From Phaeosaccion multiseriatum (Eukaryota > Ochrophyta, other classes): 64,000 bases of DNA. The notes under the pieces were generated by a model. It ran no database searches and was not told where the DNA came from. It saw only the letters and a program-made list of their open reading frames with translations. Below are positions 34,129 through 45,218 of the stretch, one piece after another; position 1 is the stretch's first letter; each line of letters opens with the position of its first letter. The stretch lies in NCBI GenBank assembly GCA_965112735.1, contig OZ218956.1:2232001-2296000 (forward strand), read 5' to 3'. The position numbers and the translations under genes are program-made.

Positions 34129-36902
34129 TCACCTCCGCTTCTTGTTGTCGGAGGAAGGGTAGTCACCTCCGCTAATGGCAGAGAGCCACATCTTCTTCCT
34201 CTTCCTCTGCTGGGCAGACAGAGCTGTACTTGTGGCGCCCTCGCCCCGACCCTCGTGCTTGCCCTCGCCCTCGCCCCCGTCAAGCCTGCTGCTCGTAGCA
34301 AGGGGCGGAGAAGGGCCAGAGAGCCGTTTCTCCTCTTCCTCGACTCGGAACCCTCCGCCACGATGGGTGCCACCACCAGCAGCAGCAGCAACAGCAGACT
34401 CGGGGTATCCGCTCGAGAACGAAGAGTAAAAAGGAGCAGAAGGAGGAACGGGGGCCCTCCTGGGGGGGGGGTTGACGAACACATCAGCAGTGGGCCTACC
34501 AGCAGCCGTCGCCAAGGTGGTTGCCAGCAAGTACGCCGTGAATGGGCTTGCCAATGCCGGACCTCGCCTTGGTGCGTCCTCCCACCGCTGCTGCTCCTGT
34601 AACAACCGGTCGGACACAGCATGGGCAGACTCAGACGAAGCAATGGCATCCCCCACCAGATCGAGGCCGGAGCGAGGACGGCCAGTAGCAGTATACTCAT
34701 GCTGGGGACGTGACGGTGGCAGGCTACCGCGGCCACTGCCCGGTCCATGCCACCGCCGCGCGCCTTCCTGCCATTCTTCCCCTCTGTGTAGTTGCTGCCA
34801 TGGCTCCTGCTGCCGCCGCCGCCGCTGCTCTTGCTGCTGTTGCTGCTGCTGCTGCTGCTGCGGCTGCCATTGTTGGTGCTGCCAATGCTCCTCTTCTTGT
34901 CGCTGCCAAGTCGCAGCGGCAGTCCCACGCCAGTGGAACACATTACCTTCTCGGTCCTCCTCCTCTCTAGTACTGCCCTGACGATAGCTGTCTCCCCTGC
35001 CGTCGCTGCCCTGTTCGCCCCCCCTTCCTCTCGATTCATGCCAAGGATGGTGTAGAGGAGGAGGAGAGCTGCTGCTCGAGAAGGGGCGGGGGGCGAAGTA
35101 AGGAGGGGGACTGTGAATCTGCGGCACGTACTCATGCGGGGGCGTCAATGACTGGGGTCCAGAGTCAGCCGAAGAAGCCTGCCACTGACCCCCTGCGGCT
35201 GCGAACCCGCTACCGCTGCCGCCGCTGTTCTTGCCGCCGTTGTTGCTGCTGCTCGCAATGGCGGTGGTGATAGGAGAAGCACGCAGTCCTCGGGCGGCAC
35301 TTGGCCCGGCGCTGCCTTTCCCACCACTCTCACCAACTTTCTTATTGGCGAGGAGGGATCCGTGCTCGGCGCAAAGGCCGAGTTTCTGAAGGGAGAGAAA
35401 GGGTTCGTACGTAAGCGGTAGTGGTTAGAGAGAGTGGCCTTGGCAAGTGCGCCAGCAGAAGAGTCGTCTATATGCGCCTCGCGGCTTATCCTCATTGGCT
35501 TTTGGCTGACCGAGTGGACTCGGACTCGCAAGAAGCTTGCTGCCTCCTCGTAGCCTCTGGCCCAGCGGTGTATCCTCCCTCCATGTGCCTTTGCCTTTGA
35601 GGCGTCTCCGCCAACACAGGCCCCCATCCTCCCACCCGGACCGTAGAGAGCGTCTCTGCCCCAGCTGTTGTGCGAATACAGTGTACGGAAACGCACACAC
35701 CATGCCCGCAAGCAAGCGAGACCACCCCTCTTTAAGAACGCACAGCACCCTGTTTCTCACCTTTGCGTACTTAGTACAGCCCGTGTGCGAGCAGCGCTTT
35801 CTCACAGCTCCTGTAGCATCGGTATGAGGAGTGAGGTAGTAGCAACAGAGGGCACGCAGAAGTCATTTCTTCATTCATTCCTTGGTTGTTGCTTGGGCGG
35901 TCTCCTTACGTCAGAGCAGCGACTTGGCTGGCAACAGTGACTGACTCACCATGCATGATACACAACCCTCCCTGCTGCACGTACTTATGGCAGCCATCCA
36001 CTTTGCAGCGGTTGCTCTTGACAACTCCCTGGAAGTGGGCCTTGCACAATCGAGCGTGCTGTGCGTACTTTGAACACCCTTCCCTCGAGCACATCTTGGT
36101 GGTAATGACGGCTCCTACGGGGGTTGGTACATCACAGCAAGCAAGCAAAGGAGGAAAAGGGGGGGGCAGCAGTATTGTCAATGCTTTCGAACCAACCATT
36201 CCATGGCTTCGACCCCTGACGCACGATCCGCTATCCGCTATCCGCTACCCGCTATCCACTATCGCCGGCGCCAGCCGGCGCGCTATCCGCTATCGCTGGC
36301 GCCAGCCGGCACGCGATCCGCTATCGCCGGCGCCAGCCGGCGCGCTATCCGCTATCGCTGGCGCCAGCCGATCCGCTATCCGCTATCGGCCGCCGGCCGA
36401 TAGTGCGTCAGGGGTCGACAATGGCTGGCCGCTCGTCCGCTGGTGATGACTTACCGTGCCGCATGCACCTGCCCCCCTGAATGACGTGCTTGTTACAGCC
36501 TTCGACCATGCAGCGCTTGCTCACGACTCGTGCGCCGTGCCTGACACATAGCCGATTTTGAACGACTTGGTTGCTGCATCCGGCTCCATCCGGCCCTTGG
36601 TAGCTGCACCTTTCCCTCTTGACCACTGCCCCGTGCGTCCTGCACACGCCCCCCTGCTGTATGTGCTTGTCGCAGCCAGGGTGGCGACACCGTCGGATGG
36701 GGGCACCATGTCGAACACACAGCCCGCCCTGTACCACGGAGTTCTTACACCCCTCAATCCGACACAGCTTCGCCTTCCTCTTCTTGCTGGTACTTTTGAC
36801 CGAAGCGGGCGGAGGGCCTTGTTCATTGGCGCTGCTGCCGCTGCTATTGAGGTTGACCTGCTGGTGGTGGTCGTCCTCCTTCTTGTTGTTGTTGTCTGCC
36901 AT
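34129..36902 (-). CDS. Protein with seven C-x4-C...C-x2-H zinc-finger-like repeats
   Basis: Four exons on the minus strand: 36455-36902, 35950-36114, 35761-35810 and 34129-35385, giving 639 residues. Seven tandem units of 20-25 residues span roughly residues 46-230, each shaped like CRIEGCKNSVVQGGLCVRHG: two Cys four apart, a GG, then C-x2-H. The last unit is completed across the exon 3/4 junction, which supports the model. This repeat type is commonly annotated WRKY19-like zinc finger in oomycetes and other stramenopiles, but no WRKYGQK motif is present. The C-terminal half is low complexity, rich in Gln, Ser, Arg and Gly, and ends in a basic motif (SDNKKRR). A nuclear nucleic-acid-binding role is inferred. 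Intron 1 carries repeat element D. Confidence 0.88.
36209..36418. mobile_element. Element D: 210-bp terminal-inverted-repeat element, CGCTATC type, inside an intron
   Basis: Perfect 16-bp termini TCGACCCCTGACGCAC and reverse complement lie at 36209-36224 and 36403-36418. The interior is repeated CGCTATC doublets alternating with GGCGCCAGCCGG palindromes. The flanks are CCATGGCT on the left and CAATGGCT on the right, 7 of 8 matching, as expected of an aged target-site duplication. It lies wholly within intron 1 (36115-36454) of the zinc-finger gene. Confidence 0.8.
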
Positions 36903-36951
36903 CGTCTCTGCGCGGCTGGGCGGAGGGCTCTACGGCATCGAGGAGAGCTGC

Positions 36952-36989
<38 letters not shown>

Positions 36990-37770
36990 TGGTGCTGCTT
37001 CTGCTGCTGCTGCTGCTGCCGCTGCTGCTGCTGCTTCTCTCTTGGATACGGTGCTCCGCATTGCACTAATTAGCTTGGCCGGAGTGGGTACAAGGCCGCC
37101 TTGCCCCCCCCTAGGACGCTTTCGCGACTCTCTATCCGATGGTTAAAGTCCAGGGTGGACGTCGCTCGCCTAGAGCCTCTGCTCTTCTTCACTCAGCATT
37201 CCTTCACAATCGCTTCTCTCGGTCGTTATAAGAAATGGTGAAGGAATCAAGCCAATTTCGTTTTGCCGGCGCTCAGCTGCATTGAGCTGCCAAGAGGATA
37301 CCTCCTCGGTTCTTCTCTCTCGGCGACGATAACGGTTGAGGCGACCCTCTGGAGCTGCTACGCGGCTTCAGTCAGCAATGGTCTGCCCTCGCAGAGGAGC
37401 GCAACAGAATCAATTCATTTATTATTTAGTTGTTGGGTCCGACGGCGGCGCATTGCCCTTTTTGCGGCCGCAGAGTTTTTCAGTTGGAGTTTTTCCTCTG
37501 GGGGGGTTGTGACAGGCTGCTTCCCCGACCGTGCCCCAACACCTTTCCTCCCATTCCCCTCTTATGTGCCCACAGCCAGCCATACCTAGCTAGGTAGTAC
37601 ATGAGATGGAAAAAATGATAGAGCCGGGGAACGAAGAAGTCAAGAAGAAGTGAAAAAAAATCTGTTGAGGGGGGTTTCTCGCCCATCCACAGCCGGCGAG
37701 TGGTGGCACGGTTAGGCTTTTTTGCACCAACAGCCACGCCAGCAGTTTCACTGACGGGGGCGCCCGCCCG

Positions 37771-38006
37771 TCGACCGTGGACAAGATTATCTGATTACTG
37801 ATTACGGCCGGCTGGGTGACCGGGGCGGCCGGCGCCAGCCGGCCTGATTACTGATTATGGCGCCAGCCCGAGGAAATGGCCTGCGCCAGCCGGCCTGGTT
37901 GCTGATTACAGCCGGTGACCAGCGGCCTGATTACTGATTATGCGCCAGCCGGGGGCTGATTACTGATTACGGCCGGCGCACACCGTAATCTTGTGTCCAG
38001 GGTCGA
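37771..38006. mobile_element. Element B: 236-bp terminal-inverted-repeat element, GATTAC type
   Basis: The left end is TCGACCGTGGACAAGATTA. The right end is the reverse complement of TCGACCCTGGACACAAGATTA, so the termini differ by one substitution and a 2-base insertion. The interior has five to six TGATTACTGATTA doublets separated by GGCCGGCGCC-type palindromes. GCCCG flanks both ends, a possible 5-bp duplication, which is weak evidence in this GC-rich context. Confidence 0.72.
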
Positions 38007-38079
38007 GCCCGGGCATGATCGGCCAAGCCGCCGGTTGCGTCGGCATCAACGATACGTGGGAAAAGCAGCCAGAGTCATA

Positions 38080-38146
38080 TCCGATAGCGGATAGCGGATC
38101 GGCTGGCGCCGGCGATAGCGGATAGCGGATAGTGCATCAGGGGTTG
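38080..38146. repeat. Truncated CGCTATC-type repeat (element E)
   Basis: It has two GATAGCGGATAGCGGAT doublets around a CGGCTGGCGCCGGC palindrome, ending in GTGCATCAGGGGTTGA, a degenerate version of element D's right terminus. The left terminus is missing. Confidence 0.65.
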
Positions 38147-38854
38147 AGAGCGATGGGCGCACTGCCTGACCGAGGGAACGAAGAAACGAGGGGTGTGCTG
38201 GCTGCAGCGCAGTTGAAATATTCCCCTCTCCTCTTTTCGTCGCTCTGCCTGGCCTGCCTCGCTCTCCCTTCTCTGACTGCCTGCCTGCCGGCCGGAGCCA
38301 GCCAACCAGCTCCAGTTGCAGTCCAGAGCAGGAGCAGGCAGCTACCCTTGCTAGTGACCACTACCAGTCAGGGACACTAGTAGGGGAAGGGGCTGAGCGA
38401 GGAAAGAAGGTAAGAACAAGGAAGGGATGGGGCCTTGGATTGGAATGGGCCTGCCTGTTCTAGTAGTTGTTGAACAATGCTATGCATGGAGAACCAACAA
38501 ACCAATGTAAAAATATGCGATTCATGTACCTCTCTACGCTCCTACGCTCCTCTTCTCTCCCATCTATTTCTCTCTTTCTACTCTCTCTCAACTAAATAAA
38601 TAAACCTTGTTTTAATCCCAGCCCCGCACCCCTCTTGTCGTGAGAGGTGATGCCCTCACTCCCCTCACGCCCCCCACCCACGCCCCCCTCTCTCTTCTAC
38701 TCGGCCACTCGGGCCATTCGATAGCTGCTCCGACATCGCCCCCCTGACTCCTCCCATAAATACCCTGTGGGGCTGCTGCCTACCACGTGAAGAAGCCTCG
38801 TAGTAGTGCTAAGCAAGAAAGCAAGCAAGTAAGTACGTACATCCACCCTGCTCT

Positions 38855-41800
38855 CTACTTCTTCGTCGGGTCGATATTGCTGCCGCTGGACGGATCGTCG
38901 ATTCGAACCGGAGCTCCGAACATACCTCCGAAGAGCCCCCCCGTGGAGGGTTGAGGGGAAGGCGCCTTTGCTGGAGCTGGGGCTGGTGTTGACGCTGCTG
39001 CTGACTTGGGTTTGGCCTTCTCCGCTGCAGCTTGCTGTGCCGCCCGCTTCTTCTCCTTCGCTGCTTCAGCCAACGCCTGCCGCTTCGCCTCGGCCGCCTC
39101 CTTCTTCTGCTGCGCTGCATCAGCTATGGCCTGCTTCTTCGCTCGAAGCTCCTCCTCCTTCCTCTGCTTCAGCTCTACGGCCTGCTGCTTCTTCGCTGCT
39201 GCCGCATCAGCCAATGCCTTCTTCTTCGCTGCTGCATCATTCACACCAGACGATGCAGGTGACTCATCGTTTGGCGCTGCTGCGAAGCCAGGCACTGCTC
39301 GGGTGATCATCTCAGCGAAGGATGGGGAACGGGGGCGTTCAGGAGCCGGAGCAGGGGCACGCACAGGAGGGGCCGAACGGGATGGTACCGGTGATGGAGA
39401 CCTTGACGCCGCTGCTTGCTTCTTCTTCTCGGCCTCGGCCTCCCTCTTCTCCTTCAGCTCTGCGGCCTGCTGCTTCTTTGCCTGAGCTGCTTCTGCCAAC
39501 GCCTTCTTCTTAGCCTCGGCCGCCTCCTTCTTTTGCTGCGCTGCATCAGCCAACGCCTGCTTCTTGGCTCGAAGCTCCTCCTCCTTCCTCTGCTTCAGCT
39601 CTGCGGCCTGCTGCTTCTTTGCCTGAGCTGCCTCAGCTAACGCCTTTTTCTTCGCCTCAGCCGCCTCCTTCTTCTGCTGCGCTGCATCAGCTATGGCCTG
39701 CTTCTTGGCTCGAAGCTCCTCCTCCTTCCTCTGCTTCAGCTCTGCGGCCTGCTGCCTCTTTGCCTGAGCTGCATAAGCCAACGCTTTCTTTTTCGCCTCG
39801 GCCGCCTCCTTCCTGAGCCTTATCCCCTCGGCAACTCTGTCCTTCTGCGCCTGCAACGCGTTTGCCTTTGCTGATGCAGCATCCACCTCCTGCTTCCCTG
39901 CTGCCCCCAAAGCCTGCTTCAACTGCTGGGCCTTGTTCCGCTTCTTTCTGTCATCCTTCTCCGCTTGCTTCTTGGCCTCGTCCTTCTGTAACTGTAGCCT
40001 TTCGGCCTTGGCCTTAGCCGCCCGCGCAGCCTCTCTCTGCTTCCTCTCTGCGATCACAGCTAGTTTCTGCCTTTTCGCCTCTGCTGCCCTCGAAGCCTGG
40101 GTCTGCTTTCTTGACATGGCCTTGGCAGGGGAAGCAGATGCCGCTGCTTTGGGCGGCGAAGGGGGAGCAGCAGCACCACGAACGCCCTCGGCTTGGGTCG
40201 ATGGGGCGGCTGTCTTTATCTCTGTCGGAGCCGCACCAACGACAGGGCGTTGGGAGGGTGTTGTTGGTGCTGACGCAGATGATGCTGCTGCTGCTTCTGC
40301 GTCTGCTTCGGCGGGTGCGGGTGGCTTGCTTGGCGTTGCCGTCTTTGCTGAAGAGGCTCCAGAGTCGAAGAGAGAGAGGACAGGCTCTGGGATCTTCGCC
40401 TTGACGGAGTCCACTGCTCCGTCCACGGTCTGTTGAGTGTTGGACGTTGAGGCAGGGTTTGGTTGGATGGGCGACCAACGGGGAGATTGGGGAGGCAGCG
40501 GGGAGGAGTGGCAGAGAGAGAGAGAGAGAGAAGGAAAGGTGGGTGCACTGAGCAAGGTGGCTTCCTTCTTTCCTTCCTTCTTTCATTGGAGGCATACGGA
40601 CGAGTGGAGGAGGCAACTTGGGGGAGGGGGGGTTTGCTTTGCCCCTCCTCTCCTCCGCAACCCGCACGAGCGAGCACACCTCACCCACGCATCACGCACA
40701 CACATATACACACACCCACGCGCCCACGCACCCACGCACCTAACCCTCCACCCCCACCCTCATCCTCACCTTCTGCGCTTGAGTGGCAGCTTTGGAGGGC
40801 AGCTTCTGGGCCTCTGCAGACAAGTCGCTGGCCTTGAGGGACAAGAGCTTCTGAACAGAGCCCGGGATGGCCTTTACGTCCGCCACTTTCGCTTCGACTG
40901 CCTCGGTTGTCGCCGCCACCTTCGCTTCGACGGCCTCGGTTGTCGACTGAAAGATGGAGAGAGGGAGGGATGGCAGTGGATGAATGAGGGGACATGCCGG
41001 GGCAAGGGAGAGGGAGAGAGACCTCTTGAATGGTTTCGGATAGCTCGCGAGAGTCTGCACCATGCGAGGCCAAAATGAAGGAGGGAAGAGAGGGTAGGTG
41101 CGGTGCCCCAGCTCCACACTCGATTGAGTTCTCTACGATTCATGTGATGGCACACCCCTCGCTCCGCCTCGCCTCGCCTCGCCTCGACTCGACTCTTCTC
41201 AACCAGCGAACCTGTTGGGCCTTTTTGATGCTCTCGGCGATGGATGCCTTGGTGTTTTCGGGTAAGGCCTTGATGCTTGCCACAGTGTCGTCCGCCTTTT
41301 GCTTCAGGCCTGCTTGCGTGTCCTCCGCCTTCTTCTTCAGGGCGGCTTGAATGTTCACCGGAATGGCCTAAATACATCAACATCATCATACCGGGCAAGC
41401 AAGAGGGTGGCACGCCGCAAAGAAAGGAAAACAACGACAACGGACATGAGATGAGCATCCAGACAGAAATGATGTGTATCGCCCCTTCTCCCCTCCTCCC
41501 CTCCTCTCGTTCTCTCCTCCGCCCTTCCTATAAGGCTACAGGTCGATAAAGCCGTGAGACACTATACTCCTTGCTCTCTCCTCCTCCTCCTCCTCCTCCT
41601 CCTCCTCCTCCTCCTCCTCCCCCTCCTCTTTTTCCTCTCCTCTTCGTCCCCCTCTTCTTCCTCTTCCGGTTCGTCCTCCTCGTCCTCCCCCCCCCCCCTC
41701 CTCCTCCTCCTCCTCCTCTTCCTCTACACTCTACTTCTTGCTATCTCCTCCTCATTCTCCTCTTGTTTCCTCTTCCCCCTCCTCTTCCTCCTGCTCCTCC

Positions 41801-43649
41801 TCCTCCTCCTCCTCCTCAGAAAAGAGCGCATCTTCCAAGTACTCTTCTCTCTCTTGCCTCCACCTCTCTCACCTTGATGGAAGCCACGGTATCCTCAACC
41901 TTCTTCTGAGCCGAGGCCGCTGCGCTCTCTACTGCGTTGGTGGCTGCGTCCGTGATGCCCTTCCCTGTCGCCAGACTCGTCTGACCCAAGACACTCCTCG
42001 TCACCTCTCCCACCTGGGATGGATGAGTATTAAGATATGACATCAACGCCACATAAGAGGGGATCAGGGGTCAACGCACTGCCCCATCCGATGGTTTGTG
42101 GCGTGGGAGGAGGGCACAAGCCCGTGTCTCTACCTCTTCTTTCCCTCTCCCATTTCTCTCGGAGCAAAAGTCCCGTTCAAATCTTTGCCCAACACACACA
42201 TGAAATGCTCCGAAGCCATGGAAACGGAAGGTTCATTCCTTCCGTCTGTCGGCGCCGGTGGTCACCCGCGCTTGACATGATCCTCTCCCTCTCTCCCTCT
42301 CCCTCTCCCCCTCCCCCTCTGTCTGCAGTGTCCCCATCACCCTCTCCCTCTCGGTCTGTCGTGTCCCGGTTCTCCCTCAATCCCTCTCCTCCTCCCTCAA
42401 CACATGCCCTCACCCCCAAAATTCAAATTCCAACTCACCTGCCCTGGCTGCTGAGCCGCTACATACGCAATGCCTCCCAGAGCCACCGCCCCCACCGGGG
42501 ATGCCCAAGGAGCACCCCCCCCCGCGAAGGCCCCATCGGCTAATCCTCCCGCCACGAGTCCGACGGTTGCCGCCCCTGCCGCTGATGCGTACGTGAGTGT
42601 CTGCTTCTCCTGGACGGCGGCCACCTTGGCATTTGCCTCTTGCTGAGCCTGCTGCTGAGCCTGCTGAACCTTTTCGCTCTTCTGGGCCTTCCGGCGGGCG
42701 GCCTCGCTCTCCTCCTTCTTTGAAATGACAGCCTCGAGTTTGCTTTGGTCGATCTCACCTTTTTGTTTTTGGGGTGTGTGAGTTGTGGCGCGTAAGGGGA
42801 GGGGGAGGGGACCGAAGAGAAGGAGGAGTCGGTGGAGGGGAGGGAAGAACAGTAGGGAGTGTGGAATAGGATAAGTCGGGGCGGGCTTTAGAGATGGCAG
42901 ACATTGCTCCTACGGTCTGTTCAACACATCACAGCATTTGCGTATGTTCCTGCCCCGATGAGGCTGTATATCCCTTCCAAAGGAACTCAACGCGTGCGCC
43001 CGCACCCGCTCACCTCTTGCGAACTTTGACACTGCCTCCTTCACGGAGTCGTCCCCGTCATCGCCACCCCCGGCACCCGCACTCAGGGGAGTGAGACCAC
43101 AGTTGTATGTAGGTATCCTCCTAATGCCAAAGGGGTCCAGAGAGAGAGGGAGAGAGATATAGAGATAGAGAGAAAGTAAAGCGGGGAAGGAGGAGAGAGA
43201 GGGAGAGAGAGAAGAAGGGAAGGAGGTGAGAGGAGGAGCCAATGCGAGTGAGCACATGACGATAGGGGAGTTGGAGGAAAGGAAGGAGTATATGATCCCC
43301 ATCGCACAATGTGCTTTCCCTTTCATTTCCTTCTGCAATAATGAGCATCATCGAAGAGACAAAGTCCAAAGCCACATATGCTGTTCGTGTTATCTCCCAA
43401 TTGGCTCTGCTTTGCCTTCGCAGCCTCCATAGCCCCTCCCCCTCTCCTCCTTCCCTTTCCTCCCTCCCCTCTCCTCTCGTACCTGCTGCCACCCTGTAGC
43501 TCCTTCTGCTGCGGTTGCGGCCGTCTTGCTGACCGCCCTCCAATTGTAGAACTGGCAGCATGCCGAGGCAAACCCCTCCCCCCAGGCGAAAGGTTAAAGC
43601 CCTCGCCGGGCACTGCGAGAAGCACCGCGAGGAGAAAAGCTGGCCTCAT
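38855..43649 (-). CDS. Plastid-targeted Ala/Lys/Glu-rich coiled-coil repeat protein
   Basis: Seven exons on the minus strand: 43483-43649, 43014-43081, 42439-42758, 41873-42013, 41212-41367, 40770-40946 and 38855-40429, giving 867 residues. The leader MRPAFLLAVLLAVPGEGFNL resembles a signal peptide with a G-F junction, followed by a basic Ser/Arg stretch, consistent with bipartite plastid targeting. Exon 3 adds a Gln/Glu/Lys helix and one Gly/Ala-rich hydrophobic region (about 130-180, AGAATVGLVAGGL...) that could be a membrane hairpin. Exons 4-6 hold short helical repeats such as KKKAEDTQAGLKQKADDTV. Exon 7 holds at least four near-identical blocks built on KKQQAAELKQRKEEELRAKK and ADAAQQKKEAAEAKKKAL. 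The repeat style recalls LEA proteins, but no family is recognised. A structural plastid or thylakoid-membrane role is a guess. Confidence 0.8.
41571..41822. repeat. (CTC)n pyrimidine tract in a coiled-coil-gene intron
   Basis: About 250 bases of interrupted CTC trinucleotide fill the intron between exons 4 and 5 of the coiled-coil gene. On the coding (minus) strand the tract is purine-rich. Confidence 0.8.
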
Positions 43650-43853
43650 TTTTTCTTTATAATTGGATCTGATTCAACCGCTGCACAACGGCAACCACTA
43701 ACGCACCCCTCTAAACCACCATTCCAGCAGATATGTAAGGGCAGAGCAGGCGGCTGAGCAAAAAAAAAAAAAAATCGCGGCTGGACGCATACGTCGTCCC
43801 ATGACTTATGAAATATATGTATATGATTACGTAATTTATTTCCCACTTGTCCG

Positions 43854-44117
43854 TCGGCCCTCGACAAGGTTACAGTGTGCACAAATTAGTTAGATCAGTA
43901 ACAATAATCAGGCCGGCCGGCGCCAAGAATCAGTAATCAGGCCGGCTGGTGCCGGTCATAATCAGTAATCAGACCCGGCTGGCACCGGCCATAATCAGTA
44001 ATCAGGCCCGGCTGGCGCCATAATCAGTAATCAGGCCGGCTGGCGCCGGCTGCAATCAGTAATCATGCCGGCTGCGCCGGCCGTAATCAGTAATCAGATA
44101 ACCTTGTCCAGGGCCGA
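43854..44117. mobile_element. Element C: 264-bp terminal-inverted-repeat element, GATTAC type
   Basis: The left end is TCGGCCCTCGACAAGGTTA. The right end is the reverse complement of TCGGCCCTGGACAAGGTTA, one mismatch in 19. The interior is seven or so units read here as TAATCAGTAATCAGGCCGGC, the reverse complement of the units in elements A and B, with GGCGCC palindromes. No clear target-site duplication is seen. Confidence 0.75.
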
Positions 44118-44128
44118 TCGGACGAGGA

Positions 44129-44213
44129 TCGGCCCCTGAGGCGACCTCGCCAGCGGGCCAGGTTCCAGGTTACTGGGCTGGGTCGCCTCAGAACCTTGTC
44201 AGTCAGGGGCCGA
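44129..44213. mobile_element. Element F: 85-bp MITE-like element with 7-bp target duplication
   Basis: Termini TCGGCCCCTGA (44129-44139) and TCAGGGGCCGA (44203-44213) are perfect 11-bp inverted repeats. An inner pair, GAGGCGACC and GGTCGCCTC, extends the stem. The identical 7-mer ACGAGGA flanks it directly on both sides (44122-44128 and 44214-44220). It has no internal ORF. It sits 11 bases from the end of element C, and its termini share the TCGGCCC opening of that element. Confidence 0.8.
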
Positions 44214-44650
44214 ACGAGGAGGCATTGTGCGGCACCTTTTTATTTCCTTTCCTTCTTTTTTTTTATGATGTGGTGTCATGACTATGATACAAAGGCATCT
44301 ATCTTGCCCAATAAAAAGAATAACCCCGCCTCTAACTGACCCTCTCCTCTGCTCCGTTTGGAGCGTGTATCCCTCCCTCCCGCCTCTCTGGTCTCGTCTC
44401 TTGCAGCTCCAAGCCACAGGACTTCGATACCCCCCCAATCACACGTTCTCCCTCGGGCATAGCCCGGGGAAGAGTCTCGTCCCACACTTCCTACCTCCCT
44501 CCCTCCCTGCCCCCTCCCTGCCTCCCTCCCTTCCACACACACACACACGGTTCCACATGCTCACACACACACACACACGTACACACACACGTCTTCTCGC
44601 TTCTGCCGGTCGGGGCCCTACCCGTCCATTCCTTCACTAAAAAACAGCCC

Positions 44651-45173
44651 TTACAGCGCCCCCCCAAACTGCTCCCGGTGCTGCTGCTCGTACTGCTGCT
44701 GCTGATGCCGATACTGCTGCTGATGCTCCTCGAGTTGCTGCTGAGGGGTCTTTACTTCAAGCTTATCAAGCATCTGCAGGCACTTCGCTGCTGAAGGCCG
44801 CGTGGTTGCATCTCCAGACCAACACAGCTCCACAATGCGGGTCACCTCGGGGGGAATCTTGACGGGTATCTTGGGCCTCAAATCCCCATTCACCACCCCA
44901 CGCACGAATCCCGCCTCCTCCATTCCCTCGAACGGGCGTCGCAGGGTTCTGTGGGTGGTGGGAGAGAGAGACATGCACACGGGGGCATACCGTAACACAC
45001 AGGCAGGCAGCGAGTCAAGTGAAGGACAAGTGGAGCGAGGCTTGGTGACGGTGGTGATGACTGCCGTGCATGCATCTATCCACCCTTGTAACCCTCCTCC
45101 CTTCCCTTCCTTACTTCGACCCTCACAGCTGTTCCTCGTTTCGTCCTCTGCCGTGTACAGACAAGACACACAC

Positions 45174-45218
<45 letters not shown>

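Larger units (their letters stand above)
36903..38854. other. Intergenic region with two repeat elements, no gene seen
   Basis: It runs from the zinc-finger gene start to the stop of the coiled-coil gene. It contains (CTG)n near 36953-37034 in the 5' flank of the zinc-finger gene, element B (37771-38006) and a truncated CGCTATC-type copy (about 38080-38146). Open frames here have no recognisable domain. The right end (38500-38620) is AT-richer. Confidence 0.55.
43650..44650. other. Intergenic region with two inverted-repeat elements
   Basis: It runs from the coiled-coil gene start to the TKL kinase stop. It contains an AT-rich stretch (43790-43850), element C (43854-44117), element F (44129-44213) and short (CA)n runs near 44530-44590. 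No protein gene is recognised. Confidence 0.6.

Noticed and set aside
41025-41056. Possible extra 32-base exon in the coiled-coil gene (CAG before, GTCTCT after)
   Set aside because: Its length would break the phase between flanking phase-0 exons, and the donor is poor.
43846-44125. Target-site duplication around element C
   Set aside because: The flanks (GTCCG on the left, TCGGACG on the right) do not match as a direct repeat, so no duplication is claimed for this copy.
22340-44220. CRISPR-like arrays
   Set aside because: Repeat units are adjacent, palindromic and without unique spacers, and the genome is eukaryotic nuclear.
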